Shown piece by piece: positions 8,173 to 11,706 of a stretch of 11,706 nt of DNA. The translations under genes were made by a program, and so were the position numbers. This stretch comes from Bdellovibrionales bacterium (GTDB lineage: Bacteria; Bdellovibrionota; Bdellovibrionia; Bdellovibrionales; JAMPXM01), in assembly GCA_005792225.1 (NCBI GenBank), contig SXSP01000062.1:1-11706 (forward strand), given 5' to 3'. The notes below the pieces were generated by a model, which ran no database searches, was not told where the DNA came from, and saw only the letters and a list, made by a program, of their open reading frames with translations. Each line of letters starts with the position of its first letter. The first letter of the stretch is position 1.

Positions 8173-9000
8173 TTAAAAACATAAGCATGCGGGGCTGCTT
8201 CCCGTGGCGCCGCCGCAAGTTCCGAAGCCGAGTTCATTTCCTTTGATCATCGCCCGTAACGCTAAGACCTCGGGCGCTGTGAACGCGCTCGCCGTCGTCT
8301 TCGTGCAAACGCTCGCGCTTCCCGCCGCGGCCGCGATTCGCGTGCACACAGTTGAAATCGAACTCGTCACGTCGCCCAAGAGCGCGGAACCCGCCCGCGC
8401 GAGCGCAAGGATTCCAATCGTCAGACCGGTTCCGAGTTGTCTCGTGTCAGCGTCCGAAATCGTCGAGCAAGAATTAAAGGCCGGCGCCGCCGTATCAACA
8501 TTGCCGTCATCATTCTTGTCGGCGACCCGCGCGAGGTACGTTCCGATTTTCGCGAACTCCAGAAACGCGAGGAAAACCCAATCGTCGCTCGTCATCTCGG
8601 CCGTCGGAATCGCGAGGAGACTTTGTTCCGCCGCGAGGCAATCCTCGGGCCGCGTCGACACCGTCGGTACATTGGCGAAGGCGCGAGTGAGAACCGTGAA
8701 GACGGTCGTCGAGCCCATGTCTTTAAGTTTCTCGGCGAGTTCGATCAGGTTGAGACCGCAGCGCCCGGCGTAGGCGACACCTTTGATGAGTCGCCCGTCC
8801 TTGGAGGCCTGACCCTCGGTCGTCATTTTCTCAATCGTCTGGATCGCGGCCGTGTACTCCTGATTGTCGATCGCCATCTGTGCGGCATAGAGGAAGGCGT
8901 CATCTGAATTTTTGTCGGCCATCTCTTCAAACGCGTTCGGGCACCCGGAAACTCCGAGCACCCATGGCGAGAGCAAAATGAGACTAAGAATTTTTCGCAT
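8173..9000 (-). CDS. Cysteine-rich lipoprotein with N-terminal TPR-like helices, function unknown
   Basis: This 275-residue protein starts at ATG 9000, with GAGGGG 8 nt upstream. Residues 1-20 are a lipoprotein signal peptide ending in the lipobox V-S-G-C20, so it is probably anchored to a membrane facing the periplasm or surface. Residues about 32-95 look like a TPR-type helical pair (DAFLYAAQMAIDNQEYTAAI). A D-K-N-D-D-G-N-V-D run at 161-169 resembles an EF-hand/dockerin calcium loop, but position 12 is Ala, not acidic. Nine mature-region cysteines besides the lipidated one are spread along it, with C272 and C274 near the end, suggesting disulfides. It lies between two homologous barrel genes (gaps 14 and 16 nt) and is probably co-transcribed with them. 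I do not recognise the family; a barrel partner is inferred from context only. Confidence 0.8.
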   Translation of the reverse strand: MRKILSLILLSPWVLGVSGCPNAFEEMADKNSDDAFLYAAQMAIDNQEYTAAIQTIEKMTTEGQASKDGRLIKGVAYAGRCGLNLIELAEKLKDMGSTTVFTVLTRAFANVPTVSTRPEDCLAAEQSLLAIPTAEMTSDDWVFLAFLEFAKIGTYLARVADKNDDGNVDTAAPAFNSCSTISDADTRQLGTGLTIGILALARAGSALLGDVTSSISTVCTRIAAAAGSASVCTKTTASAFTAPEVLALRAMIKGNELGFGTCGGATGSSPACLCF

Positions 9001-9014
9001 CCTGCTTTCCCCTC

Positions 9015-10112
9015 TCAAAACCGAAGTGAGAATTTGCCAACCCATCGCCGGTCCTCGCGAGGTCTGGTATCGGTTCCGATTTCTTCTCCGTATGTCGCCG
9101 CTTGAAGCTGAAAGCGCTCGGTCGCAAGTTCGATTCCCGTCGTCCAATATCTCTGATTCATCCCGCCCCTCAGGAAGAAGAAGTCAGCGAAGTTAAACTC
9201 AAGACCCGCATGAAATCTCCGCATGTGATCTTTCTCTTCACTCGCCGTCTGGACGTTGTGATATTCCGCGGTGACTTGCATTCGCACCCGGTTCGAGAGA
9301 ATCGGGGAAACCGAAAATCCCGCATCAATCGTTTGCTTGGTATCTTGTGGCCGCGTTTGCGTGTTGTAGAACATCCCGCTCTTGAGCGTGTACGACGTGT
9401 TACCCGCGTCCCGCACAACACCCGCGAGGGATGGCAGCCACGCAACCGGAGCCGTGAGAATCATGCCGACATCCGCCGCGACTCCCGTGCCTTCGCTCGA
9501 TTGATTTTCCACCGTGATATCCGGCTGAGACTGCGGGATGTCCTTGTGAATCTCCACGCGATTCACCGCCCTTCCCGTCACGCCGATCTTTACGATCCCG
9601 CTGAAGAGTCGAAAGCAATAACCGAGGACGAGTGCATAATCGTTCGTGTAATCCAATCGGAAATCGTTCGTCGCCGATCGCGCTTCCGCATCGTTGGAGT
9701 ATTTCGCATGCAGACCAATCCCGAAGTTCGGAAGGACCACCGAAGGAAACGCCTGAAACTTCGTGTGCCAGTGTTTATCCTTACTGCGGTTCAGAGTTTC
9801 CCTGAGCCCGTTCAAGTTCCAAATTTTGCTGAGGTCGCTGGCCGTCGCGGAAGCCGTGTTGTTGAGTCCCCCGGAGATCTCGGGATCCGCTAACGTAAAA
9901 GTCGCCTCGCGGAGCTTTCCCAACCCCGCCGGGTTCGTGAGGAGTGACGTCTCATCGTTCACCACCGCCGTATAGGCACCGCCCATTCCGAGCTGTCTAA
10001 CTCCTGTATAGAATTCGAAGATTTCCGCCGAACGCACGCGTTGCGGGCCACTCACGATCGCGAGGGCTACGGCAGTCGCTATTCCGCATTTGAGATTGAA
10101 TTTGTTGGCCAT
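9015..10112 (-). CDS. Outer-membrane beta-barrel protein, FadL/PorV-like (paralogue of the barrel at 6957-8156)
   Basis: This 365-residue exported protein starts at ATG 10112, with GGAG 7 nt upstream. A signal peptide covers residues about 1-29, with a likely cut after R-S-A. The mature N-terminus has LGMGGAYTAVVNDETSLLTNPAGL, shown here as LGMGGAYTAVV and TNPAGL, the PorV/FadL-like signature. The protein is built of amphipathic strands and ends exactly in WVGKFSLRF, a classical C-terminal aromatic barrel signal. It aligns at both ends with the second barrel: LGMG(G/N)AYTAVV near the start and REDRR plus the final strand. It is the first gene of the minus-strand run 10112-1050 and so probably sets its transcription from the divergent region upstream. 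Family membership is fairly secure; the cargo or partner is unknown. Confidence 0.82.
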   Translation of the reverse strand: MANKFNLKCGIATAVALAIVSGPQRVRSAEIFEFYTGVRQLGMGGAYTAVVNDETSLLTNPAGLGKLREATFTLADPEISGGLNNTASATASDLSKIWNLNGLRETLNRSKDKHWHTKFQAFPSVVLPNFGIGLHAKYSNDAEARSATNDFRLDYTNDYALVLGYCFRLFSGIVKIGVTGRAVNRVEIHKDIPQSQPDITVENQSSEGTGVAADVGMILTAPVAWLPSLAGVVRDAGNTSYTLKSGMFYNTQTRPQDTKQTIDAGFSVSPILSNRVRMQVTAEYHNVQTASEEKDHMRRFHAGLEFNFADFFFLRGGMNQRYWTTGIELATERFQLQAATYGEEIGTDTRPREDRRWVGKFSLRF

Positions 10113-10267
10113 TCTTCGACTCCATCCGTGGGTCATACTGAGACATCGGCCCAATTACGAATCGAGTTGAGACAGGCTCGGCAAATACTACCTTAAGTCG
10201 GGCTTCCGGCCTCACCTCCAGGACGAAGGTACCGATAAGTTTGAAGGACATTTTGGAAGGAACCGCA
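10113..10267. promoter_or_regulatory. Divergent intergenic region with promoters for both envelope gene sets
   Basis: The barrel gene (minus) and the lipoprotein gene (plus) start on opposite sides of this 155-bp gap, so both should be transcribed from here. Ribosome-binding sites are clear at both ends: GGAG for the minus gene and AAGGA for the plus gene. Promoter elements are not clear. A weak plus-strand candidate is TTGAGA at about 10168 with TACCTT after about 16 nt; a weak minus-strand candidate is TTGCCG followed by TTCGTAAT. Both match sigma-70 consensus poorly, and another sigma factor or an activator is possible. Confidence 0.4.
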
Positions 10268-11008
10268 ATGACATCGAAGACACCTGTACGTTTGTTGAAA
10301 GTCACTGCTCTCGCTCTCTTCGCGCTCCTCTTGAACGTCGGCTGCGAGTCGGCGGACGATCGTCAGCTCGCCTCCGCTCAATCTTGTTTAGATGACGCGC
10401 GAACCGAAGCCGACGCCAATCTCTGCATCGAAAAGGTGGCGGGCATCGAAACGCCCGCAGCCTACCTCGTTCGTTGCTCGGCGAATTTCATCGCTCAGGG
10501 CTTCACCGGAACGCGAGTCGCTTCCGCGTTCGAACGGATGAATGACGACACCGGCACCTCAGGCTCCGACCCGATGATCAACATCATGGGGTACCTCGTT
10601 TTCACGGGGAACAGCTCGTACCACAACGTGGGCGCCACTGTTCTGAATTGCCAAAAGTCAGGCGTACGCTCAATGGAGCGCCTCGCCCTCGTCGCGCAGC
10701 TCGCGACCGAAACCGCGAGCCTCGGCGGAATCACGAACCTTGAGGATCTTGATCCTTCCACCATCGATCATGATCAACTGATGCAAACGATCAAGACTGC
10801 GATCGACGCGGTTGCCGCCAAGACTCCTGCAGAACTCGCAGCCCTCGGCCAAGTCGCCATCAATCTGAATTCATCACTCTGCGGTGCGGGCAGCTCGTTC
10901 GAGGGCGAAGAAGTCTGCAACTATATGTCAGACGCCCTCGCCCAAGCCGGCTCCAACGCCCCCGGCCAACTCGCAAAACACCTCTTCGCCATCCTCGAAC
11001 AGAAGTAG
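10268..11008 (+). CDS. Putative lipoprotein of unknown function
   Basis: This 246-residue protein starts at ATG 10268, with AAGGA 6 nt upstream; an in-frame TTG at 10241 lacks support. Residues 1-26 form a signal peptide with a hydrophobic core ending LLNVGC. C26 is the probable lipidation site, although Asn at -3 is atypical for a lipobox. The mature part is mostly helical with six further cysteines. It has a TPR-like segment (SAQSCLDDA to ANFIAQGF, about 40-85) and a long Ala-rich helical half. The order of features (short acidic start, helical hairpin, Cys, helical hairpin, acidic stretch, long Ala/Leu-rich region, final Cys pair) parallels the lipoprotein at 8173-9000, suggesting distant homology. 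It is transcribed away from the barrel operon and ends at the palindrome at 11011. No family was recognised. Confidence 0.8.
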   Translation: MTSKTPVRLLKVTALALFALLLNVGCESADDRQLASAQSCLDDARTEADANLCIEKVAGIETPAAYLVRCSANFIAQGFTGTRVASAFERMNDDTGTSGSDPMINIMGYLVFTGNSSYHNVGATVLNCQKSGVRSMERLALVAQLATETASLGGITNLEDLDPSTIDHDQLMQTIKTAIDAVAAKTPAELAALGQVAINLNSSLCGAGSSFEGEEVCNYMSDALAQAGSNAPGQLAKHLFAILEQK

Positions 11009-11042
11009 GGGGTACGCCGTACCGCAGGCGGTACGGCGTACC
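11005..11042 (+). repeat. REP-like palindrome with GTAG head, next to a RAYT gene
   Basis: A GTAG tetranucleotide at 11005-11008 sits two bases before the perfect 15-bp palindrome at 11011-11042. In published REP sequences a GTAG/GTRG head lies 5' of an imperfect hairpin, and REPs of this type flank the gene of their cognate RAYT transposase, as here (RAYT at 11159). Each arm itself contains a smaller palindrome, GGTAC-N3-GTACC. The TAG of the head is also the stop codon of the lipoprotein gene. I saw no second copy in this window, so its repetitive nature in the genome is inferred. Confidence 0.5.
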
Positions 11043-11051
11043 TTTTGCTTT
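11011..11051 (+). terminator. Probable intrinsic terminator after the lipoprotein gene
   Basis: Two bases after the stop codon there is a perfect 15-bp inverted repeat: GGTACGCCGTACCGC at 11011-11025 and its complement at 11028-11042. With a two-base AG centre, the real loop would open to four or more bases. TTTTGCTTT follows at once at 11043-11051. A GC-rich stem directly after the stop and an imperfect T tract fit an intrinsic terminator for the plus-strand gene. The interrupted T tract makes its strength uncertain. Confidence 0.65.
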
Positions 11052-11158
11052 GCGCGCCGCGGCCCTCCGCCGCTCGGATACTTTGCGCCGGGCAAATCCG
11101 CCAATACAGGCTTCTTTGCTTCTGGCGGTGAGCATGAGAGTTGCCAGGGTATCCGCTC
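11043..11158 (+). other. RAYT upstream region with nested inverted repeats
   Basis: This 116-bp stretch between the palindrome and the RAYT start has no gene. It contains an outer inverted repeat CGGATAC (11075-11081) / GTATCCG (11149-11155). Inside this are TTTGC (11082-11086) / GCAAA (11092-11096) and CCGCCA (11098-11103) / TGGCGG (11123-11128). An alternative pairing CTGGC / GCCAG (11122-11126 / 11143-11147) competes with the last. CTTTGCGC occurs twice, at 11048 and 11081. It could be a folded 5' leader or transposase-related DNA hairpins; short repeats in GC-rich DNA can also arise by chance. Confidence 0.35.
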
Positions 11159-11706
11159 ATGCCAAGAACAAAACTGATCATCAATCCCGACTACTATTAC
11201 TTCGCTACCGCTCGCTGTTCGAATCGTGAATGGTTCGGACTTCCGATGGAAGACACGTGGTCCCTCATGTCGGACTATCTATTTCTCCTTCACCACGGAT
11301 TTAGATTCGAGATTCAGGCTTTTGTCCTGCTCGGCAATCACATCCACATGATTGTGAAAGCTCCGAAGGGAAATTTGAGCGACGGAATGGCTTACTTCAT
11401 GCGTGAAACGAGTAAAGCGATCGGCCGAGCTCGCGGTCGGATCAATCAGATATGGGGAGGTCCATTCCACAAGAGCGCAATCACCTCGACCGCGCATTTC
11501 AGAGCGGTGAGAAGATATTTGTACCGCAATCCTGTTGAGGCTGGCATCGTTGAGCGAATTGAACAATATGAGTTTAGTACGCTTCGTACCCTTTTGGGAT
11601 TGGATCGCGGAATCATTCCGCTTGGCGAAGACGTTCACCTCTTCGAACATACAGAGGCGGAACTTGCGTGGCTCAACACCCCTACCGCAAAGCACATCAC
11701 CAAGGC
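11159..11706 (+). CDS. REP-associated tyrosine transposase (RAYT, Y1_Tnp/IS200-like HUH family), 3' end beyond window
   Basis: The open frame of 182 codons runs off the right edge. It starts at ATG 11159, with a weak AGGG 9 nt upstream; a TGA at 11135 limits upstream extension. The protein is a single-strand DNA transposase of the Y1 family: N-terminal PDYYYFATARCSNREWF (10-26) matches the YH-(F/V)-T-x-R opening, H61-I-H63 in LLGNHIHMIVKAP is the metal-binding HUH motif, and Y120 in RYLYRNPVEAGIV is the likely catalytic tyrosine, aligned on the family's RYxxxNPVxAG block. These enzymes cut and join REP palindromes and usually occur as a single domesticated copy rather than an active insertion sequence. 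By eye this gene is more AT-rich than its neighbours, which fits horizontal acquisition. All catalytic motifs appear intact in the visible part. Confidence 0.92.
   Translation, partial: MPRTKLIINPDYYYFATARCSNREWFGLPMEDTWSLMSDYLFLLHHGFRFEIQAFVLLGNHIHMIVKAPKGNLSDGMAYFMRETSKAIGRARGRINQIWGGPFHKSAITSTAHFRAVRRYLYRNPVEAGIVERIEQYEFSTLRTLLGLDRGIIPLGEDVHLFEHTEAELAWLNTPTAKHITK

Noticed and set aside
8157..8237. N-terminal extension of the second barrel (start at 8237)
   Set aside because: It would place 27 residues before the signal peptide and overlap the lipoprotein; ATG 8156 has a proper GAGG.
8204..8907. Two overlapping plus-strand frames opposite the lipoprotein gene
   Set aside because: The minus strand carries a clean ribosome-binding site, signal peptide and lipobox in the same span; these frames have none.
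9001..9147. N-terminal extension of the lipoprotein into the barrel gene (start at 9147)
   Set aside because: It would bury the signal peptide 49 residues in and overlap the barrel's end; ATG 9000 has GAGGGG at 8 nt.
10113..10154. N-terminal extension of the first barrel (start at 10154)
   Set aside because: ATG 10112 has GGAG at 7 nt and starts directly at the signal peptide.
11279..11695. Minus-strand frame of 138 codons opposite the RAYT
   Set aside because: The plus strand encodes an intact HUH motif and catalytic tyrosine over the same bases.

Overview
The window is a dense, moderately GC-rich bacterial chromosome segment from a Gram-negative organism: it has lipoprotein signal peptides, outer-membrane barrel proteins and AddAB rather than RecBCD. 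An RsbR/RsbS stressosome pair, AddAB, FadL/PorV-like barrels and a REP-type transposase together suggest a Bdellovibrionota or other former deltaproteobacterial lineage. That placement is an inference from gene content and was not tested.

Layout, left to right. (1) Positions 1-908, minus strand: the first 11 codons of an RsbS-like gene, cut by the window edge, directly preceded by a complete rsbR-like gene. This is the start of a stressosome (RsbR-RsbS-...) operon. (2) Positions 1050-6907, minus strand: addB then addA, the two helicase-nuclease subunits that process double-strand breaks for recombination. The genes overlap by 40 nt and are probably translationally coupled. (3) Positions 6957-10112, minus strand: two homologous outer-membrane barrel genes with a Cys-rich lipoprotein gene between them. 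Gaps are 14 and 16 nt, and 49 nt separates the last from addB, so the five genes may form one transcription unit. (4) Positions 10113-10267: a divergent intergenic region. (5) Positions 10268-11008, plus strand: a second lipoprotein gene, perhaps a distant relative of the first. (6) Positions 11005-11158: a perfect 15-bp inverted repeat with a GTAG head overlapping the lipoprotein stop codon, then a stretch with further nested inverted repeats. (7) Positions 11159-11706, plus strand: a REP-associated tyrosine transposase (RAYT, Y1/HUH), cut by the right edge.

How the parts may work together. AddAB is a self-contained DNA repair machine. The barrel-lipoprotein genes look like an uncharacterised envelope module (two barrels, two lipoproteins around one divergent promoter region). 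The palindrome plus RAYT looks like a REP element beside its cognate transposase, with the palindrome probably also serving as the lipoprotein gene's terminator. No tRNA, rRNA, CRISPR array, phage genes or insertion-sequence ends were seen.
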